A stretch of 64,000 nucleotides of DNA from Polytrichum commune (lineage: Eukaryota > Streptophyta > Polytrichopsida > Polytrichales > Polytrichaceae), in contig OX485803.1 of NCBI GenBank assembly GCA_950295325.1, positions 38,145,554 through 38,209,553 of the forward strand. The letters run 5' to 3'. Numbering within the stretch: the stretch's first letter is position 1; the number at the start of each line of letters is the position of its first letter. A model generated the notes under the pieces. It ran no database searches, had not been told where the DNA came from, and saw only the letters and a program-made list of their open reading frames with translations. Position numbers and translations under genes: made by a program. Positions 11,480-23,114 of this stretch are shown here, piece by piece.

Positions 11480-12461
11480 TGAATTGCAACTAAGTTGTCT
11501 CCCACTTGTTCCTCATGCTCCTCAATATCTTCACCAAGATCAAACAAAGGTTATTTGAAAGATTTGGCCATCCCAACTACCATGGGAGCCTTATTTCTCT
11601 TACTTGAATGCATTTCCAAATCACTTCCACTACTCGTACTATCGTCTATCAACAAAACATCTCGCATGCGGCCAAATACCTTCAAATGTGCTATAACCAA
11701 CGGCCTATTTGGTGGCTTTCCCCTATTGTTGGGAAACACCAGCTTAACTTGTTGCCCCGCAATGCATGTTTCATAAATTAATGAAGACATAGGACAACGA
11801 ATTTCGCTAAGGTACATGCCATTCATCATGCTTTGAAGTGCATCAATACATTTCACATTCAAATGCCCAAGCTAACGATGCCTAAGCTCAAGTGCACCAT
11901 CTTTCCTCCATGATGGTATTAAATTGGTCACATCCGCTCCATGCACCTTGGTAAGTTTATTTTGTACAAATTGTCAGTACATAGTCCTATAACAATCCCC
12001 TGTTCATCTAGACCTCTTAAAATACATTCTTCAAGGTTGAATTGCACTTTCGATTCATTCGACAAAAGTTTGCACACCGAAAGCAAATTTGTTGTAACTT
12101 GGACACATAGAAGGTATCCTTGATACAAATTCTCTTAATTTCGCTTTTAACCATCACCTCAACAACAATGGAATCCCCATTCCGAACGCATTTACAATGT
12201 TATTATCATTTATATAGACATTACATGTAGCAATTACCTCATATGTGTCAAATGTCTCCTATGGAAAGTCATATGATTTAATGTTCTCAAATTCATGATC
12301 CACTTTGATATCTCCTTCAAATGCATTCTATATTGCATTGCTAATGCGTAGTCAACATCCTCTTTGGTATGTGTTTGCAATGTCTTTGTTATTGTTTTTT
12401 TGTCTTCTAGCAAAACTCGCAATGTGGCCCAGTTTGCTACAATAGTAACATGTCTTAACAT
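11480..12461 (-). pseudogene. Copia pol fragment: zinc knuckle, protease, GAG-pre-integrase
   Basis: Minus-strand reading. Near 12450 there is a CCHC-type knuckle reading CYYCSKLGHIA, whose final Cys is lost. At about 12295-12240 there is a protease-like site, WIMNLRTLNHM, in which the catalytic Asp-Ser-Gly is replaced by Asn-Leu-Arg. Downstream, the 12128-11928 frame carries VTTNLLSVCKLLSNES and GIVIGLCTDNLYKINLP, typical of the stretch before the integrase. The 11862-11551 frame carries LGHLNVK, then CIAGQQVKLVF and IAHLKVFGRM. This shows that most of the integrase core is deleted between two normally distant motifs. It is non-functional. Confidence 0.75.
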
Positions 12462-12624
12462 CTTTTAGTCAAGATGGATTGGCCGCTATGCCTTGACGAA
12501 CACCATTACGGCATCATCACCTTGGGATTGTTTCTCCTTCTTTGATATCTCGTGCATCAAATATGTCGTCACAAACTTCATATTCAAATCCTTCATTGGC
12601 ATCATTTTCAAAGTGGTGAACAAA

Positions 12625-13960
12625 TGTCACAACCCTTGCTAGCCCCCTTAACAATCTTGCCAATTTTCATTTTTAGCAAAGGTTACGAGCGCTAATCCTT
12701 CACATTCCGCCATGCTAATGGTTAGCTCCCCTACCCCGGACCTTATAGTTCATAAGAGGGGAACCAACCCTCCTACTTTGGATAACATTACCCAACCCAA
12801 TACTCTTAACTCCGGCGCGGAGTTCGATGCGGCTCCAATGCGGCTCCGGGGAGGTTCGGATGCCAGCTCCGGTGGGTTCGGGTGGGTTGGGACAAAAATT
12901 GCCCCCTATTTTTTTGATTGGGTGGGGCCTTACTTGATCTCATAAAGGGCCTCCTAGACTAATTTGGGGCCATAGAACCCAAATTTAGCAAAAAAAAAAC
13001 CAAAAAAAGTCATCAAGGGGCCAAAACGGGGAGGGCCAAAAAAATGGACCCACCGGAGCTGGCATCCGAACCTCCCTGGAGCCGCATCGAACTCCGCACC
13101 GGAGTTAAGAGTATTGGGTTGGGTAATGTTAGGGTCCTACTTTGCTTTCGGGACTCAACCCTTAATTAATAACCAATTCTTAGATGTGAACCTCCATCCA
13201 TGGAAGTCCAATCTTATGTTGATTATCGCATTGCCAGAGCAACACTACAACAACCCGAACCATAATAGGCAACTATGCCCTCACATTGGGCCAATGCCCA
13301 TGAAGGCCGTGCCATTTGGCCTCGGGTGGATGAGGCCACATCACCTCCTCATATAAGCCTCTACAACTTTTGGCAAGGCCCCTACCCCACCATCAAGAAA
13401 ACCTTTTGTCTCTCTACCAAGAATTGGAGCCAAGTAGACATTTTCCCTTAGCTGCTGGACCTAGAAGCCCCTAGCAGCTTCAGACCATTATAACTTCCTT
13501 ATATAGTATCTGATGCTAACAAGCGAGCACTCCATGTTCATCTACGCTTCACGTAGATGTCGATGGACCCCTCACTTGCCCCATTTGGACAAGTATTGAG
13601 GAAGTTATGCCTGTTCAAACCTTGGCAGTCCCAGGAGCCACTCCCAGGCCACTGCTGTACCAGGGCGTTGTCCCAGGACAGCGCCCCACTCAAATTGCCA
13701 TATCTCCTAGCTCACACCTCCAATTAAGGTGTTTCTGAACATTCTAGAATCTACACGCCATGAGCTACGCATAGCTCATGGCCTTACCCTCGTGCCTCCT
13801 AATCTCTGGGTGTGGGAGGTATTCCCAACGCTTGGGGCCTTCACTCACACTAGGATCACTTGGGCCGCTCACCAACGGCGCCACAAGTTCCGGGTGTCAC
13901 TCTGGGGTCCTCCTTGTGCCCATGGTGTTTTGGGCACTCCTCATGGAGAGATACGCGACA
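12625..13960. mobile_element. Solo LTR nested in copia gag
   Basis: The segment begins TGTCACAACCC, a very common plant LTR start, and ends GCGACA. It is flanked by the 5-bp direct repeat ACAAA at 12620-12624 and 13961-13965. It has no internal coding region and no second LTR, so a solo LTR left by recombination is the simplest reading. The length is 1336 bp, or about 970 bp without the foldback element it carries. A terminal-repeat element with unrecognised internal LTRs is less likely. Confidence 0.8.
12781..13134. mobile_element. 354-bp foldback (long-TIR) element with 10-bp target duplication
   Basis: Two arms of roughly 95 bp are near-perfect inverted copies: 12783-12878 (TAACATTACCCAACCCAATA onward) and 13045-13131. 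The left arm has a small internal duplication of GCGGCTCC that the right arm lacks. The direct repeat TCCTACTTTG flanks it at 12771-12780 and 13135-13144. A 9-10 bp target duplication and long arms suggest a Mutator-like non-autonomous element. The arms are GC-rich while the loop contains A-runs. It sits inside the solo LTR. Confidence 0.85.
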
Positions 13961-14539
13961 ACAAATGTTCGTATAATGGTGGCAAACTCTTAGGCAAAGT
14001 CATTACAACATTTTCGTTTTGCACGGATACCTCCAAATGAGTAAGTTGATTCGCAAATACCTTGATCTTGTTGACATGATTCAACAAGTCATCATCTACT
14101 TACATCTTGCATGTCAAGAACTCACACCGAATGAAAAGAGTGTTTGATAAGCTCCTCGTCTTATGAATATTGTACAGAATTTTTACATGCCTCCAGTGGT
14201 TCTTTGCAACTTCTAATGTGTTCAAATTGGTTGTTCTCTAAGTTGAGCGCAATGATAGACATTACCTTCTTCACACGCCTTTGGTATTACTTCTTCATTT
14301 TAAGATCAGCGTTGGAAGGTGGAGTTCCCTCGAATTCATCCACAATACCCTAAAGGTCCACGGAAGCCAATCTTATTTCCAATTCAAACTTCCAAAGGTT
14401 GAAGTTTTCTCCATTGAACTTGTCAACGACTCTAGCACTATCACCCTCAACAGATGTCAATTTATGCTCAAAGATTAGGGCTCTATTCTCTAATCATTCA
14501 AATCAATGTTTTCTTAACAATTATATATACTTAATGACT

Positions 14540-15740
14540 TATAAACCTCAGCCAACCCTTCTTAAATTAAATAGACATTTTTTGGATACAAATGTGCCCT
14601 TGCACCTCAATCCAATCAAATCAAGCATTTTTGTTTTGAAATGTGTCTTTCTACCTCAATTCTACTAAAATCAATTATTTTTGCTCTCAAAAATGTGCCT
14701 TTAAATTCTAAACCCACTTAAATAAATATTTTTACTCTCAAATATTTTTTTGTATCAATGATCCATTCAAATATGTTATTTTTGTATTCAAATGAATATT
14801 TTAGAATTGAAATGTACATCTCAACCCTCAAACCACTCAAATGAAGCCCTCTTCAACTCAAATGCACCTTCATATTCACAAAACGTTCAAATTAGGCCCA
14901 CTTCAACTCCATGTACCATTACACTTCCAATACACTCAAATGAGGCTTTCGTCAACTTATATGTGACATTGCACCTCCATACCACACAAAACAAGCCCTC
15001 TTCAACTCAAATCAAATGCTCTGCAACTCAAATACGTTTTTGCATTCTCAATACACTCAAATCAAGCCCTCTACAACTCAAATGTGCCTTTGCACTCCCA
15101 ATATACACAAATGAGGTTTTCTTCAATTCATATGTATCATTGCACCCTCAAACCATTTAAATCAAGCGCTCTCAACTCAAATGCACCTTTGCGCTCCCGA
15201 TACACTCAAATCAAACCCTTCAACCCTCAAATGTGCCTTTGGCCTTCTAATACACTCACATTAGGCCCTTTTCAATTCAAATGTGCCTTTGCATCCTCAA
15301 TAGACCCAAATTAATAACCTTCAATAAATGTGCATGATTGCATTCAACCAACTCAAATTAGGCTCTCTTCAACTCAAATGGCCTATATACCCTCAAATGT
15401 GCATAGTTGCACTTAACACCCTCAAATCATGTCTTTTTCAACTCAAATGGCATGTATATCCTCAAATGTGCATAGTTCCACTTAACATCCTCTAATCATG
15501 TCTTTTTCAACTCAAATGACTTAATACCTTCAAATGTGCACAATTGCACTCCACAACCTCAAATCGGATCCTCTTCAATTCAAATGACCTTCCATACACT
15601 CAAAAATACTCAAATGCATTCAACCAATTTAAATCACCATTCAAATGCATCAAATATACATTCAAGCATTACAAAAACACTCAAATTAACACTTGAAACC
15701 TCCAATGTGCACTTCTACACCTCCATCGCTTCAATCTCCA
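14540..15740. repeat. Degenerate ~60-bp tandem array in the copia leader
   Basis: About twenty diverged units with the pattern CAACTCAAATGTGCCTTTGC, then a C/T-rich stretch, then ACTCAAATNAGGCCCTCTT. Units vary in length and sequence, and the array becomes sparser toward 15700. It lies between the presumed 5' LTR and gag of the minus-strand copia relic, so it was probably leader sequence of that element. Short reading frames within it are by-products of the repeat. Confidence 0.75.
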
Positions 15741-15870
15741 AATCTCAAGCCTCCAATCACAAACCGATGCCCCAAACATGCACCAATACACCTCCAATAC
15801 GAAGCACCCCAAAAGCTCCTCCTAACATTAAAATCTCCAACCCTAGAACTTGCATGAGTGGGCCCACAAC

Positions 15871-16130
15871 GCATTGAAACTAGAGATCAGATTGCACAAG
15901 CAAATATACATACCCAAAGGCATATGAATAATGTTAGGAGTAAGATAGTCACATCTACCCCTTGTCTTTCCCTTTATTGCATTTTTCTTTCTTGGTTCAA
16001 TAATGCATATGGGATATCGCAATTCCCATTTCCCACAAACCATATGAATTTAATCTAACCTTATTCATTCTTAAACCTCTAACAAACACCATCCTATAAT
16101 TACAAGCTTCAAATGCTCTACCTTCAACAT
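15871..16130 (-). repeat. LTR-like direct repeat, gag-proximal copy
   Basis: Matches 10899-11154 in the same orientation with roughly three quarters identity by eye. It lies just upstream of the leader array and gag on the minus strand, the position expected of the 5' LTR. Exact ends are unclear. Confidence 0.6.
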
Positions 16131-16699
16131 CTATCACATGTCATCTCTCATCTTGCGAGGAATTTTCATCAACAGTTATTCCACAAGATCAGATTCTTCT
16201 TGATCAGCAGTTTAACCAATGCATTGCGTATCAATCATTTCCATACATGTAGTATGACAAAAGGCATCCGTGTCGGGTGCCTGCAATATATTGTAGATCG
16301 CGAACTTGAAAGATCTCGACACACATCACAATTCATCAGGTAGTTTTCCCGATCCAGCCACAGGCATGGATAGCTAGCTAGTGTGCCAGAACGAATGGCC
16401 ATGGTAGAACACCTAGAAATTTACACTAGCAACTACATGGTTTACACTCACCTCACAAGCACAAATCACAATGCAACCCCAAGCACGTCAAGTTCTCGAA
16501 TTAGCGGTGTCTTGAAGCAGGTGATGAGGTTGCATTGCAGGAGATAAGTCCAAGATCGGGGATCAGTGGTTACACGATCTAAATCCCTTCTTCCTCCTCC
16601 GAGACATGACTACGCATCCACATTTGTGATGATGATGACTGAGCCTTGCGGAGGATTTAATATTACTTGCAGGGACTTCGATTCGATGCTATGAGGAAT
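16131..16699. other. 3' flank of the P450 gene
   Basis: No coding region is seen. This probably holds the 3' UTR of the minus-strand P450, whose stop is at 16700-16702, and the junction with the copia relic. No polyadenylation signal could be chosen with confidence. Confidence 0.45.
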
Positions 16700-18975
16700 T
16701 TAGTACAAATAAGCAACTGGGCGTGGATGTGCCACAGCTAGCAAGGGATTGCGTCTCCGTGCAGTGACACCGAAAACCTCTGACATGTCCAACTCTTCAG
16801 CTGAGCAACCCTCGGGTAAGCGCCAATCGAATCCGTGCACCAAGCGGGCGAGCATGGTAGGTACCGTCAAGTTGGCCAGGGGCATTCCAGGGCAAGTTCG
16901 CCGACCACATCCGAACGGGATGAGAGTGCAATCCAAGCTTCGTTGCTGCATGCTGCTGCTTCTTTGCAAGATGCTGCTACTCCGTTGCAGTAACTTAGGG
17001 CTACTGCCCCTGCTGTTTGGCTGGAGGAGAAATCGAGTTGGATCGAATTCTTCGGGGCGCTCGTAGATTTCTGGATCTCGGTGGATGGCATGCAGGTTCA
17101 TGATCATGCGTGTCTTCGGTGGGAGGTTGTATCCCCCTACTTGGGAATGGGTGCGGGATTCATGTTGCAACGACAACGGAGCTCCCGGCTGCAACCGTTG
17201 AATCTCCTTCACCACCGCCTCCAGGAATGGAAGATTCTCCAGGTCAGATTCCTCCACCACTCGGTGTGTTCCGACCACATTGTCCAGCTCCGTTTGCAGT
17301 CTTTGCAGCACCTCCGGTGCTCGAAGCAGGTACGCCATTGCCCACTCGAGTGTGGTCGATTGCGTCTCGGCTCCGGCAAACAACATGTTCTGCAGGAGAA
17401 AATGTCCATCCACAATATCCAATATGAGACTCAGACGTTACGAATGCCCGGGTAAGGGGTCACTTTTCCTTTTTCCATTAGAGCCAAAGTTGCACTCGAA
17501 CAAATCCACGCATCATTGCAAATGTTAGGTTTGCAAGCTTTGTAATTCAATTTCGACAGGGAAGGGATTTGTTACATCCTTTCATGTAGGTTTTCACAGA
17601 GGTGGAGAAATGGGTGCTATTGCTGCTGGCTAGCTTGCTTAAGAGGAATCTGTACAGATGTTATCCGGGTTGTGAAACTGGCAGCAGAAAGAAAAGAAAA
17701 GAAAAGAAAAGATAAACATGTGTCAATCGACAGGCGGAAGATTTACCAGGACAACGACTCGTATGGTAAAATCGTCGAGAGGGCCGGAGCCATCGTGCGA
17801 TGGGGTTGACATGAGTACATCGACGAAGTCACGGGGGCGGTGATCTGCTTCCTGCTCAGTCTGTTCCGCACGCGCTTTCCTGCGGGCATCCAGCTCAATC
17901 ATGTCGTCCAGGGTGTCGTATATGTTTTGTGCGAAGCCCATCATCTCCTTTGCGGTGCCTTGCCACTTGGTGATGAAGCTCAAGTAGGGAATGTAATCAC
18001 TCAGGACCACCCTGCCGAAAGCTGTGAAATGAGCGCCCACCATATCTTGGTACCGCTGCGCTTCGCCTAACTTGCCCTCCTTCTCTTCCTTGAAGAATCT
18101 GACATCCAACAACCGGAGGGACAGCCATCATCAGTCTTGGCTTAATTTCATCATGAACGCTCAAACTAACCTTACTCAGAGATTCACCTCGAGAATGTAT
18201 GCAACCATCCCAATGTGCAGTGGTGGGACATACTAAGAAAGAAAAGGAAAGTTGTGTACCGTTTGTTGAGGACCATCCGCGTGATTATGTTGGTGGCGGT
18301 GTTTAGAAGTTGGAACCGGAGATTGATCACTCGGTCATCCTCCGTGCTCTCGGTGGACTTTCGCAGAATGAATTTCATCAACGTAGCCATCTCCTCTGCT
18401 CTCCCAGCCTGGTAGGAAGCGAGGCGCTTTTTGGTGAACAGCTGAGTGGAGCAGATAGACCTCAAGTGGCGGTGCGGAGGGCCATAGGGCGACGATACAA
18501 GGTCCTTATCCTTGAGCAAGATGGAGTAGAAGAGCTTGTCAGGGCGGTGCGCAAACTCCAAGTCATGGTTTATGAGGAAATCTTTGGCCACCGCGGAGGA
18601 GGAGATGATAATGCAAGGGACGGATCCCAAGCGCAGGAACATTAGGTCTCCATACTTCTGGGCCAGCTTCCGCAGCGACAGATGAGGCAAGGGTCCCAAA
18701 CTTGTCAAGTTGCCAATGATCGGCCAACCCCGAGGCCCGGGAGGCACACTCTTCCCAAGCTTCCTCGACAGCAACGACTGTAGAATCATCGTCACTGCCA
18801 CCACAAATGACACCGACCATAACAACCGCTCCACAGGCACCTCATTCAAGGAGCTCGGGTATAAGGAGCTCGACTTGAAATTTACCATCTGCACTCCCAA
18901 CCCCCCAAATCCTAAGCCGATTAAGTCCTGCAAGTAATCACTGCTGCTGCTACAGTTGCTGGCCGGGGTCACCAT
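16700..18975 (-). CDS. Cytochrome P450, A-type (CYP71 clan), three exons
   Basis: A haem-thiolate monooxygenase anchored in the ER membrane; the substrate is unknown. Exons 18975-18260, 18098-17747 and 17389-16700 join in phase to 585 residues, each intron with GT/AG ends. The start is the ATG at 18975. Visible parts: a membrane helix at about 52-70, the PPGPRGWP hinge at 78-85, the I-helix AGAET at 361-365, ExxR (EIQR) at 418-421, FDPTRF at 471-476, and the haem loop FGCGRRTCPG at 515-524 with Cys522. Oddities: the N-terminus is about 50 residues longer than usual before the anchor, the conserved C-helix Trp (WxxxR) is His168, and a Gln/Ser-rich insert with repeated LQRSSS occupies about 483-507. 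The first intron is 161 bp and the second 357 bp. It is probably functional because no stops or shifts occur. The clan is clear; the family is not. Confidence 0.9.
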
Positions 18976-19492
18976 GACACGTCAACGGTCCGAAAACAAC
19001 GATCCCACTGATAAGAGGACTGATAGTATGAGTAACTAGCCCTGATGAATCTCGACAAATTTCCAGCTTCACTGGTCGGTACCAAAGAGCTTGCCGAAGA
19101 TCAAGATGATTCTTGACGTGTACTGCACCATTGAACACGTGCTTCAGAACCAGCTCGCGAGGGTGAGTTGTGGTCTGCGTGAAGATCGAGGTTCGTCATC
19201 GCCATTTGGTTGGACACTAAGAGGCACAGATGCAAAGTGGTGCGCGCCATGGCAGACAGGATTACACTTTCTGATTTAATCAATAATCGGCTCACAATGT
19301 GACTGGGGGCGGGAATAATTCGGCTACCGCTCGACTGAATCAGTTTTCAAAAGTCAGCGGGCTCACTGTTCAGTCCTTGAGAGAATCTTCAACGTGTTGT
19401 CTGTTTCCGGATGGCCTCCAGAAAGACTGACTCACTAATTCCTCATCGACCTAACCCAATTTTCATGACGAACTTCCCATGAGAGGAAGTAG

Positions 19493-19530
<38 letters not shown>

Positions 19531-20224
19531 ACCAACTGTCAACCCCAAGGTCCTGTTTACAGAGAAGAAGAAGATTGCAGTGATCGTCCCGTCAAGAACT
19601 TCTTCGCAGTCCGGTCAGACATGGGCAGGAGGTGAATTCCCACGACCTGATGATGATCTCACTCACGTCCGAGTGAAAAGAGCTGAAATTAACTTCTGCG
19701 GTGATGATGATGATGATGACGATGATGATCTACCAAGTGGCCCTCCAAGAAGGAAGGCTTACCACATTCATCCCGGCTTAAATGTGCATTGGACTAAATT
19801 GCACAAACCTACTACTACTACTCTGCGTGAATCGGTCACTTGGAGTCCTGCAGCCTGGCCGGAAAATTCCACAAGATGATAAGTGTTCTTCGTCGACCAA
19901 GCGAACGAGCTCCAACAAATAAAAGAAGGGGGTTATGACGCCACCAACCCGCCACACTGATCACTAAACCCCAAATTCACCCCTGCCAATTACTGCGCAG
20001 CCATTGAGTGCAACGCTGCAAGTTTTTGTCCCTGGTTCGGCGAGACACAGACAGACAGAGAGACAGAAAGACAGACAGCGGCAGAATTGGTTGATGAGTA
20101 CAACTGCAACATGTCTTGAACAGCTTTGAGGTGCAATTATGGAAGTATATTGTGCAGCCACTGCAACAGCAGGATGTATGTAAGTAAGTAGTACTAATGA
20201 AGGATGACGGTCTATGGGCGGGGG
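18976..20224. other. P450 5' flank and possible leader
   Basis: No coding exon is recognised. It contains a (CT)n microsatellite at 19494-19528, a short GAT repeat at about 19700-19730 and a CAGA-rich stretch at 20046-20080. If the TATA-like site at 20225 is used, this is a 1.2-kb 5' leader and probably holds an intron. Otherwise it is the promoter itself. Confidence 0.4.
19494..19528. repeat. (CT)n microsatellite
   Basis: About seventeen uninterrupted CT units, upstream of the minus-strand P450, where they read as (AG)n on the coding strand. Confidence 0.95.
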
Positions 20225-20231
20225 TTATATA
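20225..20231 (-). promoter_or_regulatory. TATA-like element, candidate P450 promoter
   Basis: On the minus strand the sequence reads TCTATATAACCCC, followed by pyrimidine-rich sequence of the type found in plant leaders. It lies 1.25 kb from the P450 ATG, so use for that gene requires a long or spliced leader. Confidence 0.35.
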
Positions 20232-20463
20232 GATCCCGACGATTCATGGAGTGTGTGGACACAGCAAAGCGGGCGAATCTCGCACATGGCACACGTTGAG
20301 GACATTCTTCTGGCTTCCATCCCTCCGCAGATCGGTGGAACAAATCTTCTTCGTTCCCTCGATCGATCCAGGCTCGCCTCGCCTTGCCTCGCCTTGCCCT
20401 GCCTGCCCTTTTTCCACGGCCGCATGAGCATTGAGGACGGGACAAAACCAAACCCAATTGCAG

Positions 20464-20525
20464 CACGTGCGCGTATTGTGCACGTCACCGAGACCCACGT
20501 GGCGATACGTCACAGGCCGCACGTG
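20464..20525. promoter_or_regulatory. G-box cluster
   Basis: Three CACGTG cores at 20464-20469, 20496-20501 and 20520-20525, with ACGTCA-type sites between them, all within 62 bp. CACGTG with flanking C is the G-box/ABRE core bound by plant bZIP and bHLH factors. The cluster is about 235-300 bp upstream of the minus-strand TATA-like site, a usual promoter distance. Confidence 0.55.
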
Positions 20526-23114
20526 CCTATGTTCACGGGAAATGACGAATGGGCCCCGCCTGAGATCCTCTTTCTCTCCTTCCTTCCATCTTGCTTCTAA
20601 TCTATCATCCAGTCCGGATAAGCCGGATGTACTAATAAGCACCCCCGTCCATCCTTCCATCCATTTTGTCCGTCCATTCGGCCAAGCCCCTTCAACTTAC
20701 CACGGCCCTATATCATAGACGGCACGCGCACTAATATTAGCACTCCCCATCATGCCGATAGCCTTCTTTTATTTTCCTCGAGCTTGGCGTACATGTGGTT
20801 CACATTTCTCAAATACGTAAAGTTACTTGCTACATGAGGGGATCATTCCGAGCGGCCTATGGTGGTCGTGGCGATAACTTATGCCTCACTTGTGTGTATT
20901 CACACCTGTGTAATTGTTCCTTTTCTGATACTTGTAGGGAGGGAGTCATGTGGGCTGGGAAGAAAATACATGTAAACGCATTGCATCTTGTCATAATCAT
21001 GCCACACTCCTTCCAATGACCTTGTGTCCACCAATAACAACACCGTCCACGCACATCCACTTCGTCATATTAACTTACATATAGCATGTGAGTGAGCATT
21101 ATTGTAACAAACACAACAAGATCCTTAGTGTATCACATCAGCAACATTCCCACCATCCTAGTAGTGTTAAGCAAAAGGAAACTTTTACACTAATTTAGTA
21201 AAGTTAAGTACTGTGATTGCAGAAGCTCCAAATTCAGTTGTGGTCATGAGTTTTCGTTGGTTGCCCCACCCCTAGATGAATCCATTTCTTATGGGATGTT
21301 AATCACGCAATTAATATAAGGTGATTAGTACATCCAAATCGAGGTTGTTCCCATATTCCACATTGTTTTTTTAGAGTTTGTATGGATAACTTATTTATTA
21401 TCGAAGCTATATATTCTCTTTATTCAATAATGATCATATAGGTTCCCTCCCAACCCCCACCCCCTCCGGTTCCCCACAACCAACACATGCACACATTATG
21501 TTGATTATATGAGTGTATTATACATATTGTACCGTGCTCGAAACATAACAACTATAACATGTTCATAAACACAAAACAACTATAACATGTTCATAGATGC
21601 ATGTACAAGTTCACAACACCTACCATTTGGGAGGGTGAGAATGTTGCTTCCTATGTAGAACCCAAGGTTTGTAAATTATAGCCAAATTGCACCTAAATTA
21701 GGTTCAAAGACCCCGAATCAGTTTACTTAGCTTAAATTCGTATGATTCAACAATAAGCTTATAGGGGCATGATTTTATTGCACCCCCGATAGTAGGTACT
21801 GGGAAAAAACAATCCATAAAAACCCTTCAACAATACATATGTAAAAGTCAACCCCCTTGTTGTATTAACAATTTTGGGTCAGAGAGGCAATTCATACCCC
21901 AACTACGGAATACATCAAAAAAATTCAAAATACCCAAATGCATCACCAAATCCCTCATGGAAAAACTTCACCAATTGCCTATTAAACACCTAACCTTCTT
22001 TCTCCTCAGCGAAAGAAAATGGAAAGAAAAGAAAAGAAAAGAAATCAACAACCCATTCAATCCCAACATAAACACACACAAAAACCGTCCCCTCTCAAGG
22101 CCCCGATGTATGGCTCCACCCACAAGTGAGAAAACCCTCTTACTTACAAAGTAGGCAATATACCATCACATAGCCATCCATAGGACACTTGGTACCTCAT
22201 GGTGACAAATGGATTTTGTTCATACAAGTGCCAATAAGCACATGTATTATTATTATTGGTATTATTATTACAACATGTCAAATTTGTGCCACATGGGATA
22301 CATCAAGACACAACCTAATTATCGGAAATTCATCACAACGTGCAACTTTAGGAAAAGAGGAAGAGGGAGAAAGAGACTTCACTCTTGATTATAGATTTGA
22401 ACTCGTTCATAAACCCAAAGCATATTAACATACTTAAGTTAAAGGACAAGTGTTATTGTCTCATGTTGAACGGCACAACATTACCTGAAGGTTTTATTCT
22501 CGAATCTAATGTTAGGCCCAAGAACACAACTCATCAGTTGAGTAATGTTATGGGAAACATATCAGACTATAAATCTTTAATGAAGGTATGAAATGAGAGA
22601 ACAAGCACAATGAAAAAGGCTCCCCACCAAAAAGCTTTGTTCCTCATGCTTTCTTATCAAGCTCTCTAGTGTGAAGCAAGTGTTTTTTAAAAGCATCAAG
22701 GCTAACCTACCAACTCATGTTACATTATCACTACATCAAACACCTCATTTAAAGTGGAGTTCAAATTGGTGTGTCTTGTTAATAAGAGTGGTCTTCGAAC
22801 TTGTCATGTAGCACCAAGTGTCATATCACATCATCTCTAGTTGCCACTTAATGATAGCAACATAATCAATGTGAACCCATGATGTGGGCCACACCAAACT
22901 ATATGTATAGTGTGGTAAGAAAAGGTTTTTGTTTTTAAGCATGACCCATTTGATAATGATGGGGCGGGTGATGTTTCATAGCACCTACTAAAAGGAGGGT
23001 AGAAATGTCAATTGTTATGTAGAACCCAATGAATTTTATTCTAAACCTAAATTGAGGTCAATTGAGTTTAAATTGATATGAAGTAGTAACAAAACTATAG
23101 GGAGGGGCGGAATT
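20526..23114. other. Intergenic, dispersed repeats, no gene
   Basis: No coding region is supported. Two diverged relatives of one repeat are visible at about 21640-21790 and 22990-23105 (shared TATGTAGAACCCAA). The remainder is AT-rich with A-runs and a short ATT repeat near 22247. Confidence 0.5.

Larger units (their letters stand above)
12462..14480 (-). pseudogene. Copia gag, split by a solo LTR
   Basis: From about 14470 downwards on the minus strand, the frame reads FNGENFNLWKFELEIRL, then PPSNADLKMKK, VKKVMSIIALNLENNQ and MTLPKSLPPLYEHL. These are copia gag (UBN2-type) landmarks, with several stops. At 13960 the frame is broken by the solo LTR. It resumes in register at 12619, on the other side of the target duplication, with TLKMMPMKDLNMKF and LMHEISKK and runs on toward the zinc knuckle. 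This restoration of register supports both the gag assignment and the exact limits of the insertion. Confidence 0.75.
10899..16130 (-). mobile_element. Decayed Ty1/copia retrotransposon with nested insertions
   Basis: Read on the minus strand, the order is: LTR-like repeat (16130-15871), a tandem-repeat leader (15740-14540), gag (14480 downwards), a nested solo LTR (13960-12625), the rest of gag with a zinc knuckle, a degenerate protease site, a GAG-pre-integrase region, a collapsed integrase, and a second LTR-like repeat (11154-10899). Reverse transcriptase and RNase H are missing. The order gag-protease-integrase fits copia. Stops and internal deletions show it is long dead. The LTR-like repeats are only about 260 bp and diverged, so the outer limits are approximate. 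Confidence 0.7.

Noticed and set aside
12712-12945. 77-codon frame starting with ATG
   Set aside because: It runs across the boundary and arm of the foldback element inside the solo LTR; no domain, and composition is explained by the GC-rich arm.
14540-15740. CRISPR-like array
   Set aside because: Units are contiguous and degenerate with no constant repeat and unique spacers, and the genome is a plant.
14792-15877. Several 75-120 codon frames rich in Asn, Thr and Ser
   Set aside because: They are read through the degenerate tandem array; the apparent repeats in the protein are the DNA repeat units.
20214-20718. Frames of 95-138 codons on both strands upstream of the P450
   Set aside because: Overlap the G-box cluster and C-rich promoter-like DNA; no domain and no start context, most likely chance.
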